A stretch of 64,000 nucleotides of DNA from Weissella confusa. Its GTDB lineage: Bacteria > Bacillota > Bacilli > Lactobacillales > Lactobacillaceae. The notes beneath the pieces are model-generated. The model searched no databases and had not been told where the DNA came from. It saw only the letters and a list, made by a program, of their open reading frames with translations. Where the stretch lies: NCBI GenBank assembly GCA_001436895.1, contig JQAY01000011.1, positions 19,664 through 83,663 of the forward strand. Direction: 5' to 3'. Both the position numbers and the translations under genes were made by a program. Shown piece after piece: positions 1-8,076 of the stretch (the stretch's first letter is position 1; every line of letters begins with the position of its first letter).

Positions 1-369
1 CCATTAAAAGAAAATTCGGGATTAGACGGTGTTGCCTACCTAAAGGGGAACAAGGTCTATATCTTTATTGATCGTGAATTAGATACGTTTGATAAAGCGC
101 GTACGCTGGTCGAAGAGTATCATCACGCTATTTCTGACTTAGGGGACCACTTGGACTATGATGCTGTCCGTGCTCATAATAATGAGGTTAACGCACGTGA
201 AGAAGTCATTGCCTACATGACTTCGGAGGAAGAGTTAATGCGTATTGCCCGTCAACACTCAGATGAGCCATTTGCAGCTTGGATGTTAGAAGAACATTTG
301 GGGTATCCAAGTGACTTTGCTGATGAGACGGTTAATTATTATCAGCGTCGTGGATTACTACCTGGCTAA
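1..369 (+). CDS. ImmA/IrrE-like putative metallopeptidase, 5'-truncated
   Basis: The reading frame is open from base 1 to the stop at 367-369 (122 codons), so the true start lies outside the window. The segment LVEEYHHAISDLGDH resembles the EE-x-x-HH...GD metal-binding motif of phage-type and chromosomal ImmA/IrrE peptidases, and the following helical stretch with AREEVIAYM also fits that family. ImmA-type proteins cleave or antagonise Xre-type repressors; no repressor partner is visible because the upstream DNA is missing. A 59-codon gene follows 23 bases later and may be co-transcribed. The family call is moderate, and activity cannot be judged from a partial protein. Confidence 0.6.
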   Translation, partial: PLKENSGLDGVAYLKGNKVYIFIDRELDTFDKARTLVEEYHHAISDLGDHLDYDAVRAHNNEVNAREEVIAYMTSEEELMRIARQHSDEPFAAWMLEEHLGYPSDFADETVNYYQRRGLLPG

Positions 370-392
370 CATGTTGAAAGAAGGAATCGATT

Positions 393-572
393 ATGGCTTT
401 ACCATCTAACCAACGTAACGGTATGCATTTTCAATCAACACTATCAAATGTCTCAAAAGATAAGCAAAAAGCGGTTAAGTACGCCCAAAAGGGTGCGACT
501 CGTCGAGACATGCTTGAGATTATTAATGCCTTTAATGCAGCCCACCCAATGGACCGTATTAGTTACCGTTAA
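393..572 (+). CDS. small basic hypothetical protein (59 aa)
   Basis: This short gene starts at ATG 393 behind a purine-rich ribosome site (GAAAGAAGGA, 376-385) and ends at TAA 570-572. The product is basic, with a lysine/arginine-rich centre (SKDKQKAVKYAQKGATRRD) likely to form a helix, and no membrane segment or signal peptide. It lies just downstream of the ImmA-like gene with no terminator between them, so the two probably share a transcript. I do not recognise the family. Coding potential is supported by the spacing, the ribosome site and the ordinary codon use. Confidence 0.5.
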   Translation: MALPSNQRNGMHFQSTLSNVSKDKQKAVKYAQKGATRRDMLEIINAFNAAHPMDRISYR

Positions 573-620
573 TTAAAACCTAACTTTAGGGTTGAAATTA
601 GTTAAAACCTAATATATAAT
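573..620 (+). promoter_or_regulatory. Promoter with overlapping direct-repeat operator
   Basis: TTGAAA (592-597) and TATAAT (615-620) are separated by 17 bases, a near-consensus sigma-A promoter for the 70-aa membrane gene. The 11-mer TTAAAACCTAA occurs at 573-583 and again at 602-612, inside the spacer. A near-inverted copy, TTAGGTTTAA, occurs at 671-680. The placement suggests a repressor or activator site. Confidence 0.6.
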
Positions 621-627
621 AAATTAT

Positions 628-652
628 GTCCTAAGCGATAGACGTTTAGGAC
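628..652 (+). promoter_or_regulatory. 5' leader stem-loop
   Basis: GTCCTAAGCG (628-637) pairs with CGTTTAGGAC (643-652) over ten positions (one G-U) around a five-base ATAGA loop. It lies just after the promoter at 592-620 and before the 70-aa gene. A weak T-rich tail follows, so it may be an RNA stabiliser or a weak attenuator. Confidence 0.45.
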
Positions 653-702
653 TTTAATTAACAATGACAGTTAGGTTTAAATTAATCGTGGGAGGTAATG
701 TT

Positions 703-915
703 ATGATTGCAGCATGGAATGGAGTATTTGTTTTGGGGATTTTGATGGCGATTGCATGGTTGATCTTAGTAACGTTAGCAACTGCGATTGATTTCATTTG
801 GGATTTGCGTGGTGTGCACGTGCTACGAGGATTGGGGCGTGTGGCGCGTTATGCATTAGCTCGTTTAAGTGGTGCGAACGCTAGTCAAGCACACCGAATT
901 GTTTTACAAAAATAA
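703..915 (+). CDS. small single-pass membrane protein (70 aa)
   Basis: I chose ATG 703 because GGAGG at 691-695 sits seven bases upstream; an in-frame ATG at 664 has no ribosome site. The protein starts with a long hydrophobic segment (about residues 5-27, VFVLGILMAIAWLILVTLA), followed by an arginine-rich cytoplasmic tail (LRGLGRVARYALARL). It is monocistronic, between a strong promoter (592-620) and a terminator (927-966). I do not recognise a family; the architecture suggests a small membrane-bound regulatory or stress protein, but no function is assigned. Confidence 0.6.
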   Translation: MIAAWNGVFVLGILMAIAWLILVTLATAIDFIWDLRGVHVLRGLGRVARYALARLSGANASQAHRIVLQK

Positions 916-926
916 GCAACGTTTCT

Positions 927-966
927 AACGCATCTGGTTCAGTGAGGCCGGGTGCGTTTTGTTTTG
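927..966 (+). terminator. Intrinsic terminator
   Basis: AACGCATCT (927-935) pairs with GGGTGCGTT (950-958), including wobbles, followed by a T-rich tail. It ends the 70-aa membrane gene. Confidence 0.7.
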
Positions 967-1080
967 GGATACTCTACAATAAAAATTCACATTTTCTGGA
1001 ATTTCGTCATAAATTAAGCCAAATAAATCAAAAATGTCTTGCTATTCTTTTACAAGAGAGAAATGGAAGGCATGAATGTT

Positions 1081-1812
1081 ATGAAAAAGTGGCAAAAGGT
1101 TGGTATGGCAGTTGTGACATTTATTGTCGCACTAGGCATGCAAGTAACAGCATACGGGGAAGAGACGAAAGTGTTTGATACAAACGCACAAACGTCTGCT
1201 GTACCAATGGCGGATACGCCTGATAATGAAGAAATGTATACGGCATACACGACCGCATTGGGGAAGGTCGATAGTATGCGCGATCGCTTTAAGGCACAAG
1301 CTGATGTCGTAGATGCTTTGAAGAAGGCAACCCATCAATTGAGCGATCACCAAGGACAAATGGCACAAGGTTTGTTGTCTCTAGAACAAGCCGCCTACCA
1401 ATATGTCGCTGATTACATCTTTTTGATTCACGAGATTCGTTTGCTAACGATTTTTGATAACGACCGTGATGGTTGGGAAGATCGTTTGAAGAGTGAAGAA
1501 GATCAATTGCAAGAAAACTTGCACGAATTCCAATCGTTGAACGACCCATTTACGTTGCAACAAATGATTGGTATGGCAGACTTCGATTTGATTAGCGAAG
1601 CTTTGTCAGAGGAAGAGGTTGTGAAGGCCTCTTCAATTTCATTGGCTAGCCGTGACGAACGTTCATTAATTGATATGACGGGGACATGGTTTTCAGTCAT
1701 TGGAACGGTGACATTGCTTGTTATTTTGACGTTGATTGAATTGCACACGAGCTTCATGTCAACGACGTTCCGCCGTACAAAGCGACGTCTTGTAAATTCT
1801 ATGAAAAAGTAA
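1081..1812 (+). CDS. exported, C-terminally membrane-anchored hypothetical protein
   Basis: Start ATG 1081 is preferred because GGAAGG (1065-1070) lies ten bases upstream; ATG 1063 and 1072 are badly spaced. The 243-residue product begins with a signal-peptide-like stretch (MKKWQKVGMAVVTFIVALG, cleavage near TAYG-EE). A helical, acidic, probably coiled-coil region follows (about 50-190). It ends with a hydrophobic segment (SVIGTVTLLVILTLIEL) and a positive tail (RRTKRR), so the body is likely outside the cell and tethered. It stands alone between a weak TACAAT -10 (975-980) and a strong terminator. I do not recognise the family. Confidence 0.65.
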   Translation: MKKWQKVGMAVVTFIVALGMQVTAYGEETKVFDTNAQTSAVPMADTPDNEEMYTAYTTALGKVDSMRDRFKAQADVVDALKKATHQLSDHQGQMAQGLLSLEQAAYQYVADYIFLIHEIRLLTIFDNDRDGWEDRLKSEEDQLQENLHEFQSLNDPFTLQQMIGMADFDLISEALSEEEVVKASSISLASRDERSLIDMTGTWFSVIGTVTLLVILTLIELHTSFMSTTFRRTKRRLVNSMKK

Positions 1813-1815
1813 CAA

Positions 1816-1846
1816 ATGCCCAGGAACGAATCCTGGGCATTTTTGT
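1816..1846 (+). terminator. Intrinsic terminator
   Basis: ATGCCCAGGA (1816-1825) pairs perfectly with TCCTGGGCAT (1831-1840), followed by TTTTTG. Confidence 0.85.
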
Positions 1847-1952
1847 TCTTAATCAAAGCAAAAGTGAGCTTTTTTTAAGCTAGTGGCGTATAATAGATAT
1901 ATCGATTGGTTGGGAGTTTTGATTTATTTCAGGACAAAAGATCGACTCGGTT

Positions 1953-1977
1953 CGTAACAAATTTCATATTTGTTGCG
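1953..1977. promoter_or_regulatory. Palindrome upstream of gap promoter
   Basis: CGTAACAAAT (1953-1962) and ATTTGTTGCG (1968-1977) form a ten-pair inverted repeat (one G-T) about 30 bases upstream of the -35 of the gap promoter. A second small palindrome, GTTGTTACAAC, sits at 1991-2001. Either may be an operator. A TATAAT at 1889-1894 may be a further, distal promoter. Confidence 0.45.
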
Positions 1978-2004
1978 ATGTTGAAAGCGCGTTGTTACAA
2001 CTGT

Positions 2005-2033
2005 TTGCGAAACTTTATACAAAGTCGTATAAT
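2005..2033 (+). promoter_or_regulatory. gap promoter
   Basis: TTGCGA (2005-2010) and TATAAT (2028-2033) with a 17-base spacer, 48 bases upstream of the gap start codon. Confidence 0.75.
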
Positions 2034-2040
2034 AGACAAC

Positions 2041-2055
2041 GTAAAAACGTTTACA
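2041..2055. promoter_or_regulatory. cre-like CcpA site in gap leader
   Basis: The 15-mer GTAAAAACGTTTACA is centred on CG and matches the catabolite-responsive element consensus at 13 of 15 positions. It lies just after the -10 element, where CcpA would block elongation. The assignment is by similarity only. Confidence 0.4.
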
Positions 2056-2081
2056 AAGAATTTCTGGGAGGAATCTTAATA

Positions 2082-3092
2082 ATGACTGTTAAGATTGGTA
2101 TCAACGGTTTCGGCCGTATTGGTCGTTTGGCCTTCCGTCGCATCCTTGAGTTGAAGGATACTGCGGACGACATCGAAGTTGTTGCAATTAACGATTTGAC
2201 TAACCCTGCTATGTTGGCATACTTGTTGAAGTATGACTCAACGCACGGTACTTTGAACGCTGAAGTTTCAGCTGACGAAGAAGGTATCATCGTTGATGGT
2301 AAGAAGATCCGCGTTTACGCTGAGCGTAACGCAGCTGACTTGAAGTGGGTTGCAAACGATGGTGTTGAAATCGTTTTGGAGTCTACTGGATTCTACACTT
2401 CAGCAGAAAAGTCACAAGCTCACTTGGATGCAGGTGCAAAGAAGGTCTTGATCTCAGCTCCAGCTGGAAACATCCCAACGGTTGTTTACGGAGTTAACCA
2501 AGACACTTTGACTTCAGATGATCACATCGTATCAGCTGGTTCATGCACGACGCAATCATTGGCTCCATTGGCTAACGCATTGGACAAGGAATTTGGTATC
2601 GAGATCGGTTTGATGACGACGGTTCACGCCTTCACTTCAACGCAAATGATCTTGGACGGTCCTAAGGGATCAAAGTTCCGTTCAAACCGTACTGCTTCAG
2701 CAAACACGATTCCTCACTCAACTGGTGCCGCTAAGGCTATCGGTTTGGTTGTTCCTTCTGTTGCTGGTAAGTTGGACGGTCACGCACAACGTGTTGGTGT
2801 TGTTGACGGTTCTGTTACTGAGTTGACGACTGTATTGTCAAAGACTGTAACTGCCGAAGAAGTTAACAACGCTGTTAAGAAGTATGTCAACGACTCATTT
2901 GGTGTAAACGAAGACGAAATCGTTTCATCAGACATCATCGGCGACACGCACGGTGCTGTATTTGACCCAACTTTGACTAAGGTCATCACTGTTGGTGACA
3001 AGCAATTGGTTCAAACTGCTGCATGGTACGACAACGAATACGGTTTCACTTCAAACATGATCCGTACGTTGTTGCACTTGGCAACTCTCTAA
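2082..3092 (+). CDS. gap: type I glyceraldehyde-3-phosphate dehydrogenase
   Basis: The 336-residue enzyme oxidises glyceraldehyde-3-phosphate to 1,3-bisphosphoglycerate with NAD+ in glycolysis. It has the N-terminal Rossmann motif [14 protein letters not shown], the active-site segment [14 protein letters not shown] with the catalytic cysteine, and the C-terminal WYDNEYGF motif. Length is typical. Start ATG 2082 follows GGGAGG (2066-2071) at ten bases; the frame extends upstream to 1992, but that stretch contains the promoter. Codon use is strongly biased, as expected for an abundant protein. A terminator separates it from pgk, which follows; tpi, pgm and eno are not nearby. Confidence 0.97.
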   Translation: MTVKIGINGFGRIGRLAFRRILELKDTADDIEVVAINDLTNPAMLAYLLKYDSTHGTLNAEVSADEEGIIVDGKKIRVYAERNAADLKWVANDGVEIVLESTGFYTSAEKSQAHLDAGAKKVLISAPAGNIPTVVYGVNQDTLTSDDHIVSAGSCTTQSLAPLANALDKEFGIEIGLMTTVHAFTSTQMILDGPKGSKFRSNRTASANTIPHSTGAAKAIGLVVPSVAGKLDGHAQRVGVVDGSVTELTTVLSKTVTAEEVNNAVKKYVNDSFGVNEDEIVSSDIIGDTHGAVFDPTLTKVITVGDKQLVQTAAWYDNEYGFTSNMIRTLLHLATL

Positions 3093-3119
3093 TTGCTAGT
3101 TTCTAGTAGATAGAGTAAA

Positions 3120-3157
3120 AACAGGTGGTTTAGACATTCTGAACCACCTGTTTTTTG
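3120..3157 (+). terminator. Intrinsic terminator after gap
   Basis: ACAGGTGGTT (3121-3130) pairs with AACCACCTGT (3142-3151), followed by six T. A TATAAT at 3159-3164 directly after the T-run could be the -10 of a pgk promoter whose -35 lies within the hairpin. Confidence 0.85.
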
Positions 3158-3218
3158 ATATAATATAGTTATTGATTTTTATTAAAAGCAATCACACACA
3201 GAAAGAAGGACTTTTGCA

Positions 3219-4442
3219 ATGGCTAAGTTGACTGTTGAAGACTTGGAATTGAAGGGTAAGAAGGTTTTGATGCGTGTTGACTTTAACGTTCCTTTGAAGG
3301 AAGAGAACGGTGAAGTTGTTGTCTCAAACGACAACCGTATCGTGGCTGCATTGCCAACTATTAAGTACGTTTTGGATAACGGCGGACGCGCTATCTTGTT
3401 CTCACACTTGGGACGTATCAAGAGTGAAGATGACAAGAAGGGCTTGTCAATGAAGCCTGTTGCACAACGTTTGGCTGACTTGTTGGGTCAACCTGTTACT
3501 TTCGTTCCTGCTACTGAAGGTAAGGAATTGGAAGACGCAATCGCTGGTTTGGAAGATGGTCAAGTTTTGATCTTCGAGAACACGCGTTTCGAAGACGTTG
3601 TTAACGGTGAAGAAGTTAAGCGCGAGTCAAAGAACGATCCTGAGCTTGGTAAGTACTGGGCTTCATTGGGTGACGTCTTTGTTAACGATGCCTTTGGTAC
3701 GGCTCACCGTGCCCACGCTTCAAACGTTGGTATCGCTTCAAACATCGCACAAACGGCTGCTGGATTCTTGATGGAAAAGGAAATCAAGTTCTTGGGTGGT
3801 GCCGTTGAAAAACCAGAGCGTCCATTCGTTGCTATCATCGGTGGTGCTAAGGTTTCAGACAAGATCACGATTATCGAGAACTTGTTGAAGAAGGCTGACA
3901 AGGTTATCGTTGGTGGTGGAATGGCATTTACGTTCGACGCAGCTAACGGTAAGGCTATCGGTAACTCATTGTTTGAAGAAGACAAGGTTGCCTTGGCTAA
4001 GCAATTGATCGAAGAAGCTGGCGACAAGTTGGTATTGCCTGTTGACGCCGTTGCAGCTGACAAGTTTGCTAACGATGCTGACACGTACATTGCTGAAGAT
4101 GGTATCAAGGACGGTTACATGGGTCTTGATGCTGGTCCTAAGTCAATCGAATTGTTCAAGTCAGTTTTGTCAGACGCAAAGACTGTTGTTTGGAACGGAC
4201 CTATGGGTGTGTTCGAAATGCCTAACTTTGCTAAGGGAACTTTGGCTATCGGTGAAGAATTGGTTAAGGTAACTAAGGAGAACGGTGCAACGACTATCGT
4301 TGGTGGTGGTGACTCAACTGCCGCTGTTCAACAACTTGGTGTTGCTGACCAATTGAGCCACATCTCAACTGGTGGTGGTGCTTCATTGGAGTACTTGGAA
4401 GGTAAGACTTTGCCAGGTATCGCAGCTATTTCTGAAAAGTAA
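3219..4442 (+). CDS. pgk: phosphoglycerate kinase
   Basis: The 407-residue protein transfers the acyl phosphate of 1,3-bisphosphoglycerate to ADP, the first ATP-forming step of lower glycolysis. The N-terminal signature [11 protein letters not shown], the HLGR substrate motif, the central GGAKVSDK and the C-terminal nucleotide motif GGGDSTAA are all present, and length is normal for the family. ATG 3219 is preceded by AAGAAGGA (3203-3210). It probably has its own weak promoter (TATAAT 3159-3164) plus read-through from gap. It ends in a strong bidirectional terminator facing the convergent DUF554 gene. Confidence 0.97.
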   Translation: MAKLTVEDLELKGKKVLMRVDFNVPLKEENGEVVVSNDNRIVAALPTIKYVLDNGGRAILFSHLGRIKSEDDKKGLSMKPVAQRLADLLGQPVTFVPATEGKELEDAIAGLEDGQVLIFENTRFEDVVNGEEVKRESKNDPELGKYWASLGDVFVNDAFGTAHRAHASNVGIASNIAQTAAGFLMEKEIKFLGGAVEKPERPFVAIIGGAKVSDKITIIENLLKKADKVIVGGGMAFTFDAANGKAIGNSLFEEDKVALAKQLIEEAGDKLVLPVDAVAADKFANDADTYIAEDGIKDGYMGLDAGPKSIELFKSVLSDAKTVVWNGPMGVFEMPNFAKGTLAIGEELVKVTKENGATTIVGGGDSTAAVQQLGVADQLSHISTGGGASLEYLEGKTLPGIAAISEK

Positions 4443-4456
4443 TTAGTTGAATAATA

Positions 4457-4496
4457 AAACCGCTTAATTCACAACTTGTGGATTAAGCGGTTTTTT
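4457..4496. terminator. Bidirectional terminator between convergent genes
   Basis: AACCGCTTAAT and ATTAAGCGGTT form a long stem with an inner CACAA/TTGTG pairing. A-tract and T-tract flank it on both sides, so it can serve pgk (+) and the DUF554 gene (-). Confidence 0.85.
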
Positions 4497-4500
4497 GTGT

Positions 4501-5238
4501 TTAATGAGTTAATACAGGTAGGATGTAGGTCATCCATAGCCAGCTAAGTGGCATGACGATGATCATTGAAGGAATCATATCTGCAGTGGGGAACATCTTA
4601 ACTTTAATCATACGGAATCCCGTGGCTAACATTAGCACGCCACCAACGGCCTTAAAGTCCGTAATCATGGCTGGGTTCGTTAGTGGGTAAATGAACCCAG
4701 CTAGCAAGAATAGAATAAAGAAGAAAATAAATTGTGGTACGGCAATTACTGAGACCACAAAGCCAAGGTTGGCCGCAAAAATCGTTGCCGTGAAGAAATC
4801 CAAAATTGACTTAGAAATCAAAATTGTCGCATCACCAGTCATACCGTTAACCAAAGAACCATAGATACCAGTTCCTGAGGCGGTGAATAGGACGATAACT
4901 GTCAACAAGGTTGCCATGAATTCATTCTCAGGCATGCTTGATTTCATTGGAATCACACGAGCAATTTGACGTTGCATAAAGCCAGCACCACGGTTAACCA
5001 GTTGACCAACGTGGAAAATCAACCCAAGTGATGTCCCGAGAATCAAAGCGAAGATGACCGGCGCCATGTTCTTAGTTGGCGCAATGGCGATGACACCCAT
5101 TGTCATTGAGGCAACACCGAAAATCATGTTAATTTCATTTTTAAACTTGTCTGAAATGCGGTTACCGAAAAGGCCACCGACGATACCGCCCGCTAAAACG
5201 GACAAAGCATTAATAATAATACCAGTAGGCATATTCAT
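4501..5238 (-). CDS. DUF554 family membrane protein
   Basis: This 245-residue integral membrane protein has about six to seven hydrophobic segments and begins MNMPTGIIINALSVLAGGIVGG, the recognisable start of the DUF554 (YdfK/YqgA-like) family. The family function is not established; transport has been suggested. Start is at 5238 because GGAGG (complement of 5250-5254) lies eleven bases upstream, whereas the longer frame to 5307 has no ribosome site. It diverges from a LysR-type regulator across 115 bases, an arrangement often seen when the regulator controls its neighbour. No truncation is visible. Confidence 0.8.
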   Translation of the reverse strand: MNMPTGIIINALSVLAGGIVGGLFGNRISDKFKNEINMIFGVASMTMGVIAIAPTKNMAPVIFALILGTSLGLIFHVGQLVNRGAGFMQRQIARVIPMKSSMPENEFMATLLTVIVLFTASGTGIYGSLVNGMTGDATILISKSILDFFTATIFAANLGFVVSVIAVPQFIFFFILFLLAGFIYPLTNPAMITDFKAVGGVLMLATGFRMIKVKMFPTADMIPSMIIVMPLSWLWMTYILPVLTH

Positions 5239-5353
5239 ATTCTCTCTTACCTCCATAAAACGCGATATTTCTATCTTACGCTTGATAAGTAAACGCAACA
5301 AATCCAAAAATGTGATAAACTATTCCAAAGAGTAATATTTAAGAGGACGTATT

Positions 5354-6232
5354 ATGGATATCCATAAGTTTGAGGTATTTTTAGATTTGGCGAAAACGCT
5401 AAGCTATACCGAGACTGCCGAACGTTTATTCACGACGCAAGGTAACATCTCAAAACAAATCTTAGCGCTAGAAAAGGAATTGGATACGAAGCTGTTTGAG
5501 CGTAGTCACCGAACCATCAAGTTAACGGAGGCCGGGGGCATTACCGCTATTTATGCAGCTAAAATTATGTCCGAATATGATGCGATGTTGCGCACACTTA
5601 ATCAGCACGCGGCAGAATCGGAGAATACACTAACGATTCATGCGATTCCATCAGTTTCTAATTACCGTGGGTTTGAGTTAATCGCCGCATTTCATCATAA
5701 GTATCCCGAAATATCACTGCACCTATCTGAAGTTGATCACGGCGTTATTACTCAGTCGTTGGACAATGGTAAGGCAGATGTGGTGTTTGGGCGTGACTTC
5801 GGTGATATTAATGAGAAGTACGAAACCATCGTCACAGATAAGGATCAGTTCGTTTGCGTTGTACCAAAAGACCATCCTTTGGCTGATGCGACACAGGTTA
5901 AAATTAGCGATTTACAAGATGAAGAATTCTTGTTGCTTGGGCGTGAGACGACGATTTATAATCGCGTCATGACGATGGCCCGTACCGCTGGGTTTGAGCC
6001 AAAGGTGGCGTATGAAGGGCAACGTATCGATATCATCTTAAATATGATCGCGAACGGTATGGGTGTCTCAATCATGATGGAAAAGAGTGTCGATATGTCA
6101 GCTAATCCTGATATCATCAAGCGTCCGATTAACCTCAATGATGTGAGTCAATTAGCCTTTATGCGTAAGAATACAGCACAACATTCAAAGGCAAGCGAGC
6201 TCTTCTGGGAGTTTGTTGGTCAGAACAAGTAA
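5354..6232 (+). CDS. LysR-family transcriptional regulator
   Basis: A 292-residue LTTR with the N-terminal winged helix-turn-helix (residues about 1-60: SYTETAERLFTTQGNISKQI, ALEKELDTKLFER) and the periplasmic-binding-protein-like effector domain (about 90-290). ATG 5354 follows GAGGAC (5343-5348). It is divergent from the DUF554 gene, so the 5239-5353 gap may hold a shared operator. The ligand is unknown: effector-domain residues such as the HAIPSV segment do not allow a specific CysB/CitR/GltC assignment by eye. It ends at a strong terminator. Confidence 0.9.
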   Translation: MDIHKFEVFLDLAKTLSYTETAERLFTTQGNISKQILALEKELDTKLFERSHRTIKLTEAGGITAIYAAKIMSEYDAMLRTLNQHAAESENTLTIHAIPSVSNYRGFELIAAFHHKYPEISLHLSEVDHGVITQSLDNGKADVVFGRDFGDINEKYETIVTDKDQFVCVVPKDHPLADATQVKISDLQDEEFLLLGRETTIYNRVMTMARTAGFEPKVAYEGQRIDIILNMIANGMGVSIMMEKSVDMSANPDIIKRPINLNDVSQLAFMRKNTAQHSKASELFWEFVGQNK

Positions 6233-6240
6233 ACATAATC

Positions 6241-6272
6241 AAAGCTCATGGTGCGCCCATGAGCTTTTTCTT
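6241..6272 (+). terminator. Intrinsic terminator after lysR
   Basis: AAAGCTCATGG pairs with CCCATGAGCTTT around a short loop, followed by a T-rich tail. Confidence 0.85.
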
Positions 6273-6330
6273 TTATTATCCGAAAAAGGCGAGTAAACTA
6301 ACGGTGTCTAACAGAACGTGAGGAATGATT

Positions 6331-8076
6331 ATGTTTCGAATAGGAAAACGATATTTACAACCCATTCCAGTCATACTGGCGGTGTTGTTTTTAATGGTTC
6401 AAGTATCGGCGGATTTGTCTTTGCCGACAATTACGTCGAACATTATTAATAAAGGAATTGCCCAAAACGATATTGACTATATCTGGCGTATGGGTGACAT
6501 CATGTTGTTGATTGCCATTGCCGGCTGGTCGGGTGCTGCTTTGAATGTGTTCTTTGCGGCGACTCAGAGTCAGCGTTTGGGGATGAAGTTGCGTAGTGCG
6601 TTATTCCGCAAGGTCACGTTTATGGATGCGAAAAACGTTGATAAGTTTGGAAATGCAACGTTGATTACGCGAACGACGAATGACGTCACGCAAATTCAGA
6701 ACGTGTTCCAAACTGTCTTACGTATGATGCTGATGTCACCACTTTTGTTTGTGGGGGCATCCATCATGGCCTGGCGTTTGGACCACCGTTTAACGATGGT
6801 CTTCGCGGTCGCATTGCCTGTTTTGGCACTCGCTGCGTTTATCAATATGCGCATTTCAGTTCCTCGTTTTAAGACGATGCAAAAGAAGGTTGATAAAATC
6901 AATCTGATTTTCCAGCAGGGACTGACAGGTGTGCGTGTTATTCGTGCGTTTGATCGTGATGACTACGAGGTTGATAAGTTTAAAGAGGCGAACTATGACT
7001 TGACGCACACGGCGCGTGTCGTCTTCACAACAGTAGCGATGATGATGCCAGTGATGACAATCATTTTGTCATTCACCAACGTTGGGATTGTGTGGTTAGG
7101 TGCCAAGCTGATTGGCGCTGATCTGATGCCAATGGGAAACTTGGTGGCATTTTTGACGTATGCGACTCAAATTTTGATGAGTTTCATGCAGCTATCAATG
7201 GTGATTGTCATGGTGCCACGTGCCCAAGCGTCAGCGGACCGTATTAATGAAGTATTGGACTCAGCCGACACGATTACGGACGCTGATCAAACGGTGGCAT
7301 TGCCTGATGGACCAGCATCATTGGCATTTAACGATGTGTCATATCGTTTTGAAGGTGCCGAACGCCCCGCTTTGAGTCATATCACTGCGCAGGCAACAGC
7401 AGGGCAAACAATGGCGATTATCGGTGGAACCGGTTCAGGAAAGTCGACGTTAGTTAATTTGATTCCGCGTTTGCTTGATGCAACTGCGGGTTACGTTGAA
7501 CTATCAGGGGTTGATGTTAAAAAGCTGTCCCAACATGATTTGCACGAGGCAGTATCAATTACCCAGCAGAAAGCGACGTTATTCACGGGGACGGTTCGTT
7601 CAAATATGACGTTCGGGATGCCGTACGCGACGGACGAACAAATTTGGGATGCTCTGAAAATTGCGCAGGCGGATGATTTTATTCAAGAGCAAGGTGGCTT
7701 GGATATGACGGTTGAGCAAGGCGGGGCTAACTTCTCAGGAGGCCAGCGTCAACGTTTGGCGATTGCCCGTACTTTGATTAAAGACGCCAAGGTTTATGTG
7801 TTTGATGATTCGTTCTCAGCGCTAGACTTTGCAACGGATGCACGTTTGCGAGCTGCTATTAATGCTGACGACCGTTTGGCACCGGCTATTAAGGTCATTG
7901 TGGCGCAACGAATTGCGACGGTTATGAACGCTGACGTTATCGTGGTGCTAGACAATGGTGAATTGGCCGGCGTTGGTTCGCACGAAGAGTTGGCTAAGAC
8001 TTGCCCAGCATATCAAGAAATCATGCGAAGCCAATTGTCTGAAGCAGATTTGAAGGAGGTGGGTGTCGATGCGTAG
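6331..8076 (+). CDS. ABC exporter half-transporter, degenerate-site subunit
   Basis: The 581-residue protein has an N-terminal six-helix ABC exporter domain (about 15-300) and a C-terminal ATPase domain. Walker A is GGTGSGKST and the signature is FSGGQRQRL. Walker B ends in DD (VFDDSFSALD) instead of DE, and the switch region has VAQRIAT (Gln for the H-loop His). This is the degenerate-site pattern of the BmrC/LmrC/TM287 partner in heterodimeric multidrug or lipid exporters. ATG 6331 is preferred over 6325 because GTGAGG (6318-6323) is then correctly spaced. It overlaps the next gene, its obvious partner. Confidence 0.92.
   Translation: MFRIGKRYLQPIPVILAVLFLMVQVSADLSLPTITSNIINKGIAQNDIDYIWRMGDIMLLIAIAGWSGAALNVFFAATQSQRLGMKLRSALFRKVTFMDAKNVDKFGNATLITRTTNDVTQIQNVFQTVLRMMLMSPLLFVGASIMAWRLDHRLTMVFAVALPVLALAAFINMRISVPRFKTMQKKVDKINLIFQQGLTGVRVIRAFDRDDYEVDKFKEANYDLTHTARVVFTTVAMMMPVMTIILSFTNVGIVWLGAKLIGADLMPMGNLVAFLTYATQILMSFMQLSMVIVMVPRAQASADRINEVLDSADTITDADQTVALPDGPASLAFNDVSYRFEGAERPALSHITAQATAGQTMAIIGGTGSGKSTLVNLIPRLLDATAGYVELSGVDVKKLSQHDLHEAVSITQQKATLFTGTVRSNMTFGMPYATDEQIWDALKIAQADDFIQEQGGLDMTVEQGGANFSGGQRQRLAIARTLIKDAKVYVFDDSFSALDFATDARLRAAINADDRLAPAIKVIVAQRIATVMNADVIVVLDNGELAGVGSHEELAKTCPAYQEIMRSQLSEADLKEVGVDA

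Noticed and set aside
942..1178. Plus-strand frame overlapping the exported-protein start
   Set aside because: It runs through the preceding terminator and promoter region and overlaps a better gene with a signal peptide.
3704..4108. Long minus-strand open frame inside pgk
   Set aside because: Antisense shadow of a highly biased gene; no ribosome site and no recognisable protein.
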